Assembly: GCF_001440405.1 (NCBI RefSeq)
Contig: NZ_LLXX01000096.1
Location: 1 to 41,973, forward strand
Origin: Bradyrhizobium valentinum
GTDB taxonomy: Bacteria > Pseudomonadota > Alphaproteobacteria > Rhizobiales > Xanthobacteraceae
Direction: 5' to 3'
DNA length: 41,973 nucleotides
Part shown: in pieces, positions 33,128 to 41,383 of the stretch
Layout: each line of letters begins with the position of its first letter
Numbering within the stretch: the first letter of the stretch is position 1
Program-made: the position numbers and the translations under genes
The notes under the pieces: generated by a model
Told to the model about the DNA's origin: nothing
The model's database searches: none
Seen by the model: only the letters and a program-made list of their open reading frames with translations

Positions 33128-34854
33128 CATTCCTTCTCGCCGGCAATCTCCACGCGCTCCGGCGGCAGCAGTCCGATCTGTCCGTTCGGGCCAGACGTGA
33201 GCGTGTGGATGTAGAAATGCGTCGTCGCATCATCCGTCGCAGCCATCACCGGTGAAGGCGCCGAGATGATCTTCAACGGGCCGCATGCGCCGATCCAGTC
33301 GATATGACGGTGGCCGTGCATGACGATGGTGCGATCCGCAAGCGCTTCCAGCCTGCGGACGAACCAGCTACCGTTGATCAATGCCGTGCCGATGCGTTCG
33401 GAAAACGCCTTCACCGGCATGGGATATTCCACCAGATGGTGGTGCAATGCGACGATCCACCGTGCCCTGGGAAAATGTCCAGTCGCGCTTTCGAAGCGAC
33501 GCGTCTGTTCAATGGACACCAGTCCGAGCGCGTTGGTGAAGGAGAAGTGGGTTTCTGCATTGGAGTTCAGGATCGCTATGCCAAGGCCGTCTTCCGTGTC
33601 GGGCGGCAGGATCATCGGAAACTGGTCGTCGAAGAGCCTGCGCATCGCCGACGCACGGCGCATGCCGCCGTGCGTCGCCAGGGCTACGATCGCATCGCGG
33701 TGCGGGGCCAGCGCCTCATGCAGCGTAGCGGCCGGTTTCCCCGTGGTATCGACGACATGCACGCGATTGCCTTGCACTGCAGCCATTGCCGACAAGGTTC
33801 GAATTTGCCGTAACCGCTTGCCCGGGCTGAACGGCAGATCGAGCCGGGCCGGATTGGCGCGGTCGACGATGTTGACGTCGTGATTGCCAGGCAGCAGGAT
33901 CGTGCGCGCGGCAAGTTCCGGATAAAGCGCCATGGCGTCGAGGAATTCGGCCCATTCGCTGGCGCGGCCGGCGTCGGTCATATCGCCGGTGATCAGCACG
34001 TGGTCGAGCGGATCGACCGCATGAATAGCGGTGAGACGCGTCAGGACCTGTTCGAGCCGGCCATTGCCGCGCGGGCCCGACCGTCCACTTTCGATGCGAA
34101 AGCCATATTGTTCACCGATCACGTGAAGGTCCGACAGATGCGCTACACGCCAACTGCGTCCTCCGGAGGAGGCGGTATCGAACGCGGCGAGATCGAGCGG
34201 TTGAGGCATGCTGGCATCCGCAAATCCCCAAACCAGCGATGCGGCCGCCAAATAGGCCGACAGCAACACGATGGCATTTGCAAGTGTCGGCAAAGCGAGG
34301 CGATGCAGCAGGACAAGGTCGTTCCAGCTACCGGTCCAACGTGACACAGGCCAGGCCGCAATCGCGATCAGCACTGCGATTGCGGCCAGCATGATGCCAG
34401 CTCCAACCGAATTGGCGCTGCGCAACCTCGCCCAGCCGGCGAGGGTAAGATTCTTGCCCCACATCCGCTCCGTCAGGTGACGTAGCGCTTCGCGCCCGAA
34501 CGCATAACCGGGCTGCACCGCGAGCGCATTGAGCGACCAGAAACTGGTCTCGGCGATCCGAAACAGCGGGCGCCATCCGATCCATCCCAACACGAGAATT
34601 GCGATCAGAGCGAGAGTCGTGCCGATCTCGGTCAGTGCAGCAAGATGTTCCGACAAGGTTGAAAACCAGGCGGAAGCCAGCAATGGCGCAAGGCCAAGCA
34701 GCACCGCCGGCAGCAGCAGCAAGATCGTCCAGGCGAACAGCAGCTTCGGCAAGCTGATTTCGACGAACAGGCTTCCAGCGATCGCGAGCAGCGACCGTTG
34801 CCCGGGGCTGGCGGCATCGTCCTCGATATCGCCGTCGCGCGGATCGATCAGCAT
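33124..34854 (-). CDS. Membrane-tethered metallophosphoesterase
   Basis: The 576-aa protein has at least four hydrophobic segments in its first ~210 residues (for example LLFAWTILLLLPAVLLGLAP) followed by a calcineurin-like phosphoesterase domain. Metal motifs are LSDLHVIG (about residue 240), ITGDMTDAGR (about 288), LPGNHDVN (about 319), ALHHHLVEYP (about 465) and MHGHRHIDW (about 511). The substrate cannot be inferred; a cyclic-nucleotide or phospholipid-type substrate is equally possible. GGAG precedes the ATG. The next gene upstream on the same strand is an AbgT transporter, 78 bases away, so they may be co-transcribed. Confidence 0.86.
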   Translation of the reverse strand: MLIDPRDGDIEDDAASPGQRSLLAIAGSLFVEISLPKLLFAWTILLLLPAVLLGLAPLLASAWFSTLSEHLAALTEIGTTLALIAILVLGWIGWRPLFRIAETSFWSLNALAVQPGYAFGREALRHLTERMWGKNLTLAGWARLRSANSVGAGIMLAAIAVLIAIAAWPVSRWTGSWNDLVLLHRLALPTLANAIVLLSAYLAAASLVWGFADASMPQPLDLAAFDTASSGGRSWRVAHLSDLHVIGEQYGFRIESGRSGPRGNGRLEQVLTRLTAIHAVDPLDHVLITGDMTDAGRASEWAEFLDAMALYPELAARTILLPGNHDVNIVDRANPARLDLPFSPGKRLRQIRTLSAMAAVQGNRVHVVDTTGKPAATLHEALAPHRDAIVALATHGGMRRASAMRRLFDDQFPMILPPDTEDGLGIAILNSNAETHFSFTNALGLVSIEQTRRFESATGHFPRARWIVALHHHLVEYPMPVKAFSERIGTALINGSWFVRRLEALADRTIVMHGHRHIDWIGACGPLKIISAPSPVMAATDDATTHFYIHTLTSGPNGQIGLLPPERVEIAGEKEC

Positions 34855-34932
34855 ACGATCTCCATGCTGACTGGGGCGTGTCCCGCGGTCGACCTCGTCA
34901 CCGGGTTCCGCATCGCACGCTCGTCGTTTCGG

Positions 34933-36495
34933 CTACACGCCCCAAGGCAGGTCCAACAGGTACCATGCGACGAAAAGAAGAATCCAAAGTGCAAACATCC
35001 AGACCACGTAGGGTAGCATCAGCGCGACGACGGTGCCAACGCCAGCGTCGCGGTCGTACTTTTGGGCAAACCCGATGACCAGCGCGAAGTAGGGGTTAAG
35101 CGGCGTGATTGAGTTGATGGGTCCGTCACCAACCCGGTATGCGGCCAGCACTGCCGCTGGATCGACGGCCAGTTGCACGAATAGCGGCACGAATACCGGT
35201 GCAAAGATGGCCCATGTCGCGATTGCCGGCGTGAAGATCAGATCAAGGATTGCAACGACCAGAATGAGTCCCAGCAATAGCCACAGTGGGCCGATGTTTG
35301 CATTCTTCAGAACATCGGCCATCTTGACCGCCAGCAGCGTCGGCATGTTGCTGTAAGTGAAGTAGTCGACGAATTGGCTGATGACGACGAATAGCAGGAT
35401 CGTGCCGCCCAATCCCGATACCGCCTTGGTCATGGCATCGACGACATCGGTGGCGCGCCTGATTGTTCCCGCTCCGATGCCATAGGCGATGCCGGTCACC
35501 AGGAACAGCATCATGACGAGGCCGATCAGCCCGCTCATGAAGGGCGAGTTTCCGACGAGCGCACCCGTCGTTGGATCGCGAAGAGGCGCCCCTGACGGCA
35601 GCGTCAGCAGGCAGAACGCCGCGATGACGGCCAGCAGCCCCGCGCCGGCGTACCTCAACCCAAGCGCCTCCTGGGCGGACAGTTGCCCGCCTTCATGCGG
35701 GGGTAATCTTTCCCTCGCGTGATCTTCCCGATACCTGCCAAGGCGAGGCTCGATGAGCCGCTCGGTGATCAAGGCAATCACGATCGTCAAGACGATGACC
35801 GACACGATCGAAAACCACAAATTGGCCGTCACCGCGATCGACAGCGAGGGGTTGACGATATGAATGGCATCGTTGGTCAATTCAGTGAGAACCGCATCGA
35901 GCGGCTTGATGAGCATATTGACGCTGAAGGCGCTGGCGACGCCGGCAAAACCCAGCGCCAGTCCGGCGAGTGGATGCCGGCCGACGCTTAAAAGCGCAGT
36001 GCCTGCCAACGGGATCAGCACGAGATAACCCGCATCGGAGGCGATGCTCGATAAAATGCCAACGAAGGCGAGAATGTAGGTCAGCGCCCAACGCGGTGAG
36101 ACGGTCACGAGCTTCCGGATGCATGCGTCGACGAGGCCAGACTCCTCGGCCACGCCAACGCCGATCATGGCGATGATCAGCAGTCCGACCGCGCTGAAGC
36201 CCATGAAATTCGGCACTAGCTGCGTATAGATGTGCCTGATACCCTCCGCCGTCAGCAGACTGTTGGCGCGGGTTGTCACGGTCTCCGTGCCGTGCGTCGC
36301 CGGGTTGATGACCTGATAGGAAACCGATGCGTCCAGCAGATACAGCAGGTGCGATGCGATCACGGCGATTGCGATCAGTATCAGGAAAATCACGACGGGA
36401 TGGGGAACGCTGTTTCCGATTCGCTCGATGGCGTCGAGAACGGTCCGTGTGGGTGTTTTCGCAGTTTCGCTATTTGCTTCGCTCGCCGCGCGCAT
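34933..36495 (-). CDS. AbgT-family transporter (p-aminobenzoyl-glutamate transporter/antifolate exporter type)
   Basis: The 520-aa inner-membrane protein belongs to AbgT. Characteristic segments are RIGNSVPHPVVIFL near the N-terminus, EGIRHIYTQLVPNFMGFSAVG, ASDAGYLVLIPLAG and the C-terminal region GDGPINSITPLNPYF. Some AbgT members import p-aminobenzoyl-glutamate and others export sulfonamides using proton motive force. The hydrolase genes abgA and abgB that go with import in E. coli are absent here. AAGGA lies about 8 bases before the ATG. Its product glutamate-containing substrate is notable next to glutaminase at 37634, though the two genes are on opposite strands. Confidence 0.9.
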   Translation of the reverse strand: MRAASEANSETAKTPTRTVLDAIERIGNSVPHPVVIFLILIAIAVIASHLLYLLDASVSYQVINPATHGTETVTTRANSLLTAEGIRHIYTQLVPNFMGFSAVGLLIIAMIGVGVAEESGLVDACIRKLVTVSPRWALTYILAFVGILSSIASDAGYLVLIPLAGTALLSVGRHPLAGLALGFAGVASAFSVNMLIKPLDAVLTELTNDAIHIVNPSLSIAVTANLWFSIVSVIVLTIVIALITERLIEPRLGRYREDHARERLPPHEGGQLSAQEALGLRYAGAGLLAVIAAFCLLTLPSGAPLRDPTTGALVGNSPFMSGLIGLVMMLFLVTGIAYGIGAGTIRRATDVVDAMTKAVSGLGGTILLFVVISQFVDYFTYSNMPTLLAVKMADVLKNANIGPLWLLLGLILVVAILDLIFTPAIATWAIFAPVFVPLFVQLAVDPAAVLAAYRVGDGPINSITPLNPYFALVIGFAQKYDRDAGVGTVVALMLPYVVWMFALWILLFVAWYLLDLPWGV

Positions 36496-36586
36496 GTCGG
36501 CAGTCCTTACTGAAGCTGCTTCAGCGGACAGCCGGCCGCGGCCCCGTGCCGAAAAACCGGCTGATCGCTCAGTTGATCGCCGCGAC

Positions 36587-37108
36587 CTAGGCGGCGTTCG
36601 TTTCGGGCGGTACCGGTGCGGTGGCCGCCTTGGCGAGCGCGTCGCGAAGTTGCTGTTCCTTGGTGTCGTCCAGAGATGTCTTGAGTACGGTGCCTCCCGC
36701 GTCCTGAATCTCCCGCAACACCTTGTCCGGAGTCATGTTCTTGATAAGTACGAACAGCGCTGCGTTGCCGGGCTGCAATTTTTCCGAGAGCTCTTTCATG
36801 AAGGCGTCATCGATGCCGTAGTCCGACAGGGCGCCGCCGAGCGCTCCGGATGCGGCGCCCAGGGCAACACCAAGTAAGGGATTTAGGAAGATTAGGCCGA
36901 TCAGGAGCCCCCAGAAGCTGCCTGATACGGCTCCCACCGCCGTCGTATTGACGAGTTGGTTCAGCTTGACGGGGCCAGCTTCCGTTTTCGCGGCGATCAC
37001 GGCATCGCTGATCGAAATCAGATATTCCTTTTGCAGCTTTAATAGGCGCTGACGTACCTCTTCTGCCTTTGCTTCGGATGGATAGATGATCGCGACTAGA
37101 TCTGACAT
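36587..37108 (-). CDS. DUF1269-domain membrane protein
   Basis: The 173-aa protein starts MSDLVAIIYPSEAKAEEVRQ and has a two-segment glycine-rich hydrophobic centre (about residues 65-95, GLLIGLIFLNPLLGVALGAA) of glycine-zipper type, then a soluble part with LVKNM-like VLIKNMTPDKVL. This fits DUF1269, whose members are general-stress-associated membrane proteins of unknown activity. The ATG at 37108 has GGAGG 9 bases upstream. It lies upstream of the AbgT gene on the same strand, 91 bases apart. Confidence 0.88.
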   Translation of the reverse strand: MSDLVAIIYPSEAKAEEVRQRLLKLQKEYLISISDAVIAAKTEAGPVKLNQLVNTTAVGAVSGSFWGLLIGLIFLNPLLGVALGAASGALGGALSDYGIDDAFMKELSEKLQPGNAALFVLIKNMTPDKVLREIQDAGGTVLKTSLDDTKEQQLRDALAKAATAPVPPETNAA

Positions 37109-37633
37109 CTCGGTATCCTCCACTCGATATGATGGACATGATGTAGGCCGCGCGGGGCGCTTCTGGCGGGACAACACTCCTTCTACCGCGCAACGCGCGG
37201 GCGTCGTTGCCGGTAAATCCGTCGGCAGCGAGGACGATCCGGCAGAGCCGTCGATCTATCCGGGTCGCTCGGTGGCCGTGCGGCTCATTAGTATGGTATC
37301 ACAACCTGCGAGCGAACAGTTCACGCTTTGCTGATCGCTCTCATCAAACGGTGACAGCGCTCGATCAAGTTGGTTTCAAATTCGCCGAGGTTTGTCGATG
37401 CATCGTGAGCGCAACGTGATTTGTCGCAAAGTTTTGCAGCGGAACACACTCGATGCAAACCGACTTTAAGGTTGTGTGATTGACTCCATACACTTTGGAG
37501 CGTTAGGTTGCGGCGTAAGTCAGAACAAGGCTGAAACGGTCGACGCAGATCGTTTGTCAGCGCGTAACTTGTGTGTTGCCGGATGGCACGATCATCCGCG
37601 AGCAGGGTGGTTCAAGCCGGATGGAGGAGTCCC
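37109..37633. other. 525-base gap between divergent genes, probable promoter region
   Basis: No credible gene was found. The stretch must carry promoters for the DUF1269 gene and for glsA. A small hairpin, CTCCA-TACACTT-TGGAG (37484-37500), is visible. The GC content drops around 37290-37480, consistent with regulatory DNA. A short frame near 37573 reading LPDGTIIREQGG has no supporting start context and is not called. Confidence 0.5.
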
Positions 37634-38629
37634 ATGGACTTTCCTTCGATCGCAGAAGCAGAACGGCCTTACATCTCGACCGGACATCTGCCCGAGCCCG
37701 AGCTGGTGCAGAAACTGGTGTCCGATGCCCACCGCCGTTTCAGGTCGAACGGCGAGGGGCAGAATTCACAAGTCTATCCGGCGCTTGCCAGGGTTCCGCG
37801 AGAACTGTTCGGGATTTGCGTTGTCGGCACCAGCGGACGTGTCTACGAGGCCGGAGACACCGAGTACAAATTCTCGATCATGAGCGTGTCGAAGCCGTTC
37901 GTGTTCGCACTGGTTTGCGAGACGGTCGGTCCGGAAGAGGCGCGTGCAAGGCTTGGGGCGAATGCCACGGGATTGCCGTTCAACTCGCTCGCCGCCATCG
38001 AGCAGGGCGGGGGCCGCACCAACCCGATGGTCAATGCGGGTGCGATCGCGACCACGAGCCTCGTGCCGGGCCTGACCGCGGAAGGCCAATGGCAATTCAT
38101 CCACGACGGGCTGTCGCGTTTTGCGGGTCGCAAGCTCTCGCTCAATGAGGAGGTTTACGCTTCGGCGTCGCAGACGAACTACCGCAACCGCAGTATCGCC
38201 CGGCTGCTGCAGAGCTACGACCGCATCTACTGTGACGCCAAGCAGGCCACCGATCTCTACACCAGGCAGTGCTCGCTCAACGTAAGCGCCCGCGATCTGG
38301 CAGTGATGGGCGCGACACTGGCCGATGGCGGCGTCAATCCGGTCACCAAACAGCGCGTGGTCGACGCGGCCGTCTGCCACTATGTGCTGACGGTGATGAT
38401 AACAGCGGGATTGTACGAGACCTCGGGCGATTGGCTCTATGACATCGGCCTGCCGGGCAAGAGCGGGATCGGCGGTGGTATTGTCGCGGTTTCTCCGGGC
38501 AAGGGCGGCTTCGGGACATTCGCGCCGCCGCTCGACGCGGCCGGCAACAGCGTGAAGGGGCAGCTCGCGGCAAAGTTCCTGTCGCAGCGGCTGGGAATGG
38601 ATCTGTTCGTCTCTCAACCGGAAAATTGA
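37634..38629 (+). CDS. glsA: Glutaminase A (serine-dependent beta-lactamase fold)
   Basis: The enzyme hydrolyses glutamine to glutamate and ammonia in the cytoplasm. The 331-aa protein is close to the normal ~310 aa. The catalytic Ser-x-x-Lys is in IMSVSKPFVF (about residue 83), and GGRTNPMVNAGAI (about 132), QTNYRNRSIARLL, TRQCSLNVSARDLAVMG and PGKSGIGGGIVAV follow in family order. GGAGG lies 7 bases before the ATG at 37634; an in-frame ATG at 37571 lacks support. It is the first gene of a same-strand run of four with gaps of 40-70 bases. Ammonia from glutamine is the basis of a known E. coli acid resistance route (GlsA/YbaT). Confidence 0.94.
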   Translation: MDFPSIAEAERPYISTGHLPEPELVQKLVSDAHRRFRSNGEGQNSQVYPALARVPRELFGICVVGTSGRVYEAGDTEYKFSIMSVSKPFVFALVCETVGPEEARARLGANATGLPFNSLAAIEQGGGRTNPMVNAGAIATTSLVPGLTAEGQWQFIHDGLSRFAGRKLSLNEEVYASASQTNYRNRSIARLLQSYDRIYCDAKQATDLYTRQCSLNVSARDLAVMGATLADGGVNPVTKQRVVDAAVCHYVLTVMITAGLYETSGDWLYDIGLPGKSGIGGGIVAVSPGKGGFGTFAPPLDAAGNSVKGQLAAKFLSQRLGMDLFVSQPEN

Positions 38630-38698
38630 AACGAATGCAGTGAGCGGTTTGGTCGATCCGACAGATCGATCCGGAACCGAGCAACCCGGGAGGACACC

Positions 38699-40348
38699 AT
38701 GGCGACGCACTCGATCTCGATGGGAGCCGTCCGGGAAGAAGTGCGCGAGTCGTGGGTGCCGATGATCGCGATCGCGCTCGGCCAGATGATCATGTCCTTC
38801 AACGTCGCCTCCCTGCCGGTCGCGCTTGGCGGGATGGTGAAAAGCTTCGGCGTGCCGCCGACGACGGTTGCGACCGGCATCGTGGCCTATTCCATGCTGG
38901 TTGCCGGCTTCGTGATGCTGGGTGCCAAGCTCGCCCAGCGGTTCGGCGCGTTGCAGGTTTTCCGTTTCGCCGTCGTTTTGTTCTGCGCGTCGCAGATCCT
39001 GATGACGTTCAGCCCCACGGCAGCATTGATGATCACGGCACAGGCGGTTTGCGGCGCGGCGGGTGCCGTGATCGTGCCGTCGCTGGTGGCGCTGATCGCC
39101 GAGAACTATACGGGACGACAGCAAGCGACGGCAGTCGGCGCGCTCGGCTCCGCGCGGGCGGCCGCGGGCGTGTTGGCGTTCATCATCGGCGGCGTGCTGG
39201 GCACGTATATCGGCTGGCGTCCGGCGTTCGGAATCCTGATCGCGGTTTCTGCGATTGTTTTCGTGTTGAGCTTCCGACTGAAGCCTGACCACGGCCGTCC
39301 GGACGTGCAGATCGATGCCGTTGGCGTGGTACTGGCGGCGTCGGCGATTGTTCTCATCAGCTTCGGTTTCAACAATCTCAATGGTTGGGGGCTCGCGCTC
39401 GCTACCGCCAATGCACCGTTCGACCTGCTTGGCCTTTCGCCGGCGCCAATCCTGATCGTTCTCGGCATCATGCTCGGGCAGGCCTTTCTGACGTGGACGC
39501 ACCGGCGTCAGGCCGCCGGAAAGACACCGCTATTGGCGCTCGAGGTGATCGACTCGCCGGAGGAGCGGTGTGCGGTCTACGCGCTGTTTGCCGTGGTTGC
39601 GCTGGAGGCCGCGCTCAATTTCTCGGTGCCGCTCTATATCCAGATCGTGCAGGGCCGCTCGCCGCTTGCGACCGCTATTGCGATGATGCCGTTCAATCTG
39701 ACGGTGTTCTTCACCGCGATGCTGATCGTCAACGTCTATAACCGGCTGACGCCGCGGCAAATCGGGCGCTACGGCTTCATCCTGTGCGCCGTCGGCCTGG
39801 TATGGCTCGCCTTTGTCGTGCGCAACGACTGGAGCGAGGTACCCGTGCTGTTCGGCCTGGTGCTGTTCGGCATCGGGCAGGGCTCGCTGGTCACGTTGCT
39901 GTTCAATGTGCTGGTCACCGCTTCGCCCAAGGAGCTAGCGGGCGACGTCGGCTCGCTGCGCGGCACTACGCAGAATCTGGCCGCAGCGGTCGGAACGGCG
40001 GTGGCGGGTGCGCTTCTCGTCGGCCTGTTGAGCACGATCGCGCTCAGCCAGATCGCTGCGAACCCGGTCTTGCCGAAAGAAATCCAGAGCCAGGTCGATC
40101 TCGACAATATCACCTTCGTCAGCAACGACCGTTTGCGCAGCGTGATGGAGGCGACGACCGCCACCCCAGAGCAGGTCCAGGAAGCCGTGCGCGTGAATAC
40201 CGAGGCGCGGCTGCGTGCGCTGAAGATCGGGCTCTTGATCATGGCCGGCCTTGCGCTGCTGGCGATCATCCCGGCCGGCCGGCTTCCGAACTATCTTCCG
40301 GGCGAAATTCCGAGCGATGCGCCCGGCAACCGAGTGAGGTCAGGCTGA
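38699..40348 (+). CDS. MFS transporter, DHA2 (14-helix drug:proton antiporter) type
   Basis: The 549-aa protein has about 14 hydrophobic segments. After a short cytosolic start, MIAIALGQMIMSFNVASLPV forms helix 1, and the loop 2-3 region with LGAKLAQRFGALQVF carries the MFS motif A position. IAENYTGRQQATAVG and the antiporter-type motif region GVLAFIIGGVLGTYIGWRPAF (here in parts) follow helices 4-5. A soluble insert near residues 470-510 (QSQVDLDNITF) precedes the last helix. GGGAGG lies upstream of the ATG. Its cargo is unknown; context with glutaminase and HdeD raises amino acid or stress-related export as possibilities. Confidence 0.86.
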   Translation: MATHSISMGAVREEVRESWVPMIAIALGQMIMSFNVASLPVALGGMVKSFGVPPTTVATGIVAYSMLVAGFVMLGAKLAQRFGALQVFRFAVVLFCASQILMTFSPTAALMITAQAVCGAAGAVIVPSLVALIAENYTGRQQATAVGALGSARAAAGVLAFIIGGVLGTYIGWRPAFGILIAVSAIVFVLSFRLKPDHGRPDVQIDAVGVVLAASAIVLISFGFNNLNGWGLALATANAPFDLLGLSPAPILIVLGIMLGQAFLTWTHRRQAAGKTPLLALEVIDSPEERCAVYALFAVVALEAALNFSVPLYIQIVQGRSPLATAIAMMPFNLTVFFTAMLIVNVYNRLTPRQIGRYGFILCAVGLVWLAFVVRNDWSEVPVLFGLVLFGIGQGSLVTLLFNVLVTASPKELAGDVGSLRGTTQNLAAAVGTAVAGALLVGLLSTIALSQIAANPVLPKEIQSQVDLDNITFVSNDRLRSVMEATTATPEQVQEAVRVNTEARLRALKIGLLIMAGLALLAIIPAGRLPNYLPGEIPSDAPGNRVRSG

Positions 40349-40395
40349 TCGAATAGGAGCTGCGAGGAGAGGACCTCCCGACAAGGAGAACAACG

Positions 40396-40704
40396 ATGGA
40401 TGCAATCGATCGTCGCAGTGCGCTGCGGACTCTGATGTGCGGTGCCGTGGCCGCCGGCCTGGCCACAAGCCTGCCAGCAGGGATGGCCGAGGCGACGCCG
40501 CTCGCGGTGCAGAAAGATCCCGGAAAGAACGCCGGAGAATTCAAGCTGGAGGCTCAAGGCCCCGGCACGCGGCCGGCTGGACGGCCACCGGGACGGCCGC
40601 CCACTCGGCCATCGCGTCCTCCTCACTGGCATGGCCGCCGGCGTCGCCGTTGGGTCTGCTGGTGGCACCGCGGCCGTCGCCGGTGCGGCTGGCGATGGAG
40701 ATAA
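40396..40704 (+). CDS. Small exported Arg/Trp-rich protein with twin-arginine-type signal
   Basis: The 102-aa product starts MDAIDRRSALRTLMCGAVAA, with a twin arginine followed by a hydrophobic core and a likely cleavage after GMAEA (about residue 33). The mature part is a Pro/Gly/Arg linker (RPAGRPPGRPPTRPSRPP) followed by a Trp-, Cys- and Arg-rich end, GRRRRRWVCWWHRGRRRCGW. It has two Cys residues in the mature tail and no acidic residues after about residue 52. AGGAG lies 8-9 bases before the ATG. Other frames over the same stretch lack a start context. Similar small proteins occur in Bradyrhizobium without assigned function. It may bind anionic polymers such as LPS, DNA or peptidoglycan. 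Confidence 0.7.
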   Translation: MDAIDRRSALRTLMCGAVAAGLATSLPAGMAEATPLAVQKDPGKNAGEFKLEAQGPGTRPAGRPPGRPPTRPSRPPHWHGRRRRRWVCWWHRGRRRCGWRWR

Positions 40705-40744
40705 CGGAACTCGAGGCCGGTGAACGTGAGGCGAGGAGAATGAC

Positions 40745-41308
40745 ATGACGACCTATGACAACAGTTCGCCGATCGGCGCCACCGATTTGCCTGCGCCGTC
40801 GTTCTGGGTTTGCGTCCTGCTTGGCCTCATGATGATCGGGGCGGGTTTTCTGGTTCTCGGCGACATCATGCTTGTCACCCTCATCAGCACGATCTTCATC
40901 GGCTGGGTCTCCATCATTGCGGGCGCGTTCGAGATCGTCCACGCGTTCTGGACCAAGGGATGGGGAGGGTTCGTATGGCAGGTGCTCCTCGGCATCCTGT
41001 ACGTCGCCTTTGGCATCGTGCTGGTGGGCCAGCCGGTGGAGAGCGCGCTGATCCTCACCTACGTCCTCGGCCTGGTGTTTCTGATTTCCGGTGTCGTTCG
41101 CATCCTGCTCGGCATCAGCCACTGGCGGGAAGCGGGCTGGATCATGCTGTTATCAGGCGCATTCGGCGTGCTGGCCGGCCTCGTCATTCTGACAGGATTC
41201 CCGATGACGGGCTTGTGGGTGCTCGGCTTCCTCCTTGGCATCGATCTGATTTCTCACGGGATCGGGTGGCTCGCTTATGCGTGGAAGCCCACTACCAGCG
41301 CCGCATAG
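40745..41308 (+). CDS. HdeD-family (DUF308) acid-resistance membrane protein
   Basis: The 187-aa protein has six hydrophobic segments arranged as DUF308 repeats, for example LLGLMMIGAGFLVLGDIML, LLGILYVAFGIVLVGQP and SGAFGVLAGLVILTG. Charged turn residues such as FWTKGWGG and GISHWREAGW separate them. E. coli HdeD is an inner-membrane protein needed for acid resistance at high cell density; its molecular action is unknown. AGGAG lies 7 bases before the ATG, which is 40 bases after the small Arg/Trp-rich gene, so co-expression with glsA is likely. It ends 75 bases before the convergent partial gene. Confidence 0.9.
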   Translation: MTTYDNSSPIGATDLPAPSFWVCVLLGLMMIGAGFLVLGDIMLVTLISTIFIGWVSIIAGAFEIVHAFWTKGWGGFVWQVLLGILYVAFGIVLVGQPVESALILTYVLGLVFLISGVVRILLGISHWREAGWIMLLSGAFGVLAGLVILTGFPMTGLWVLGFLLGIDLISHGIGWLAYAWKPTTSAA

Positions 41309-41383
41309 CCGGTTCGCCAGGCTCGACTGACCGCCGCCACCTCCTTGAAGTCGGAGAGCTTCAGGCGGCAGCGCAGAAGCTTG

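Noticed and set aside
37573..37633. Short frame reading LPDGTIIREQGG before glsA, weakly like a cyclic-nucleotide-binding domain start
   Set aside because: Too short, no ribosome site, and the similarity rests on a few residues.
40437..40748. Two overlapping alternative frames over the small Arg/Trp-rich gene
   Set aside because: They lack a ribosome-binding site and signal peptide, and the 40396 frame has both.
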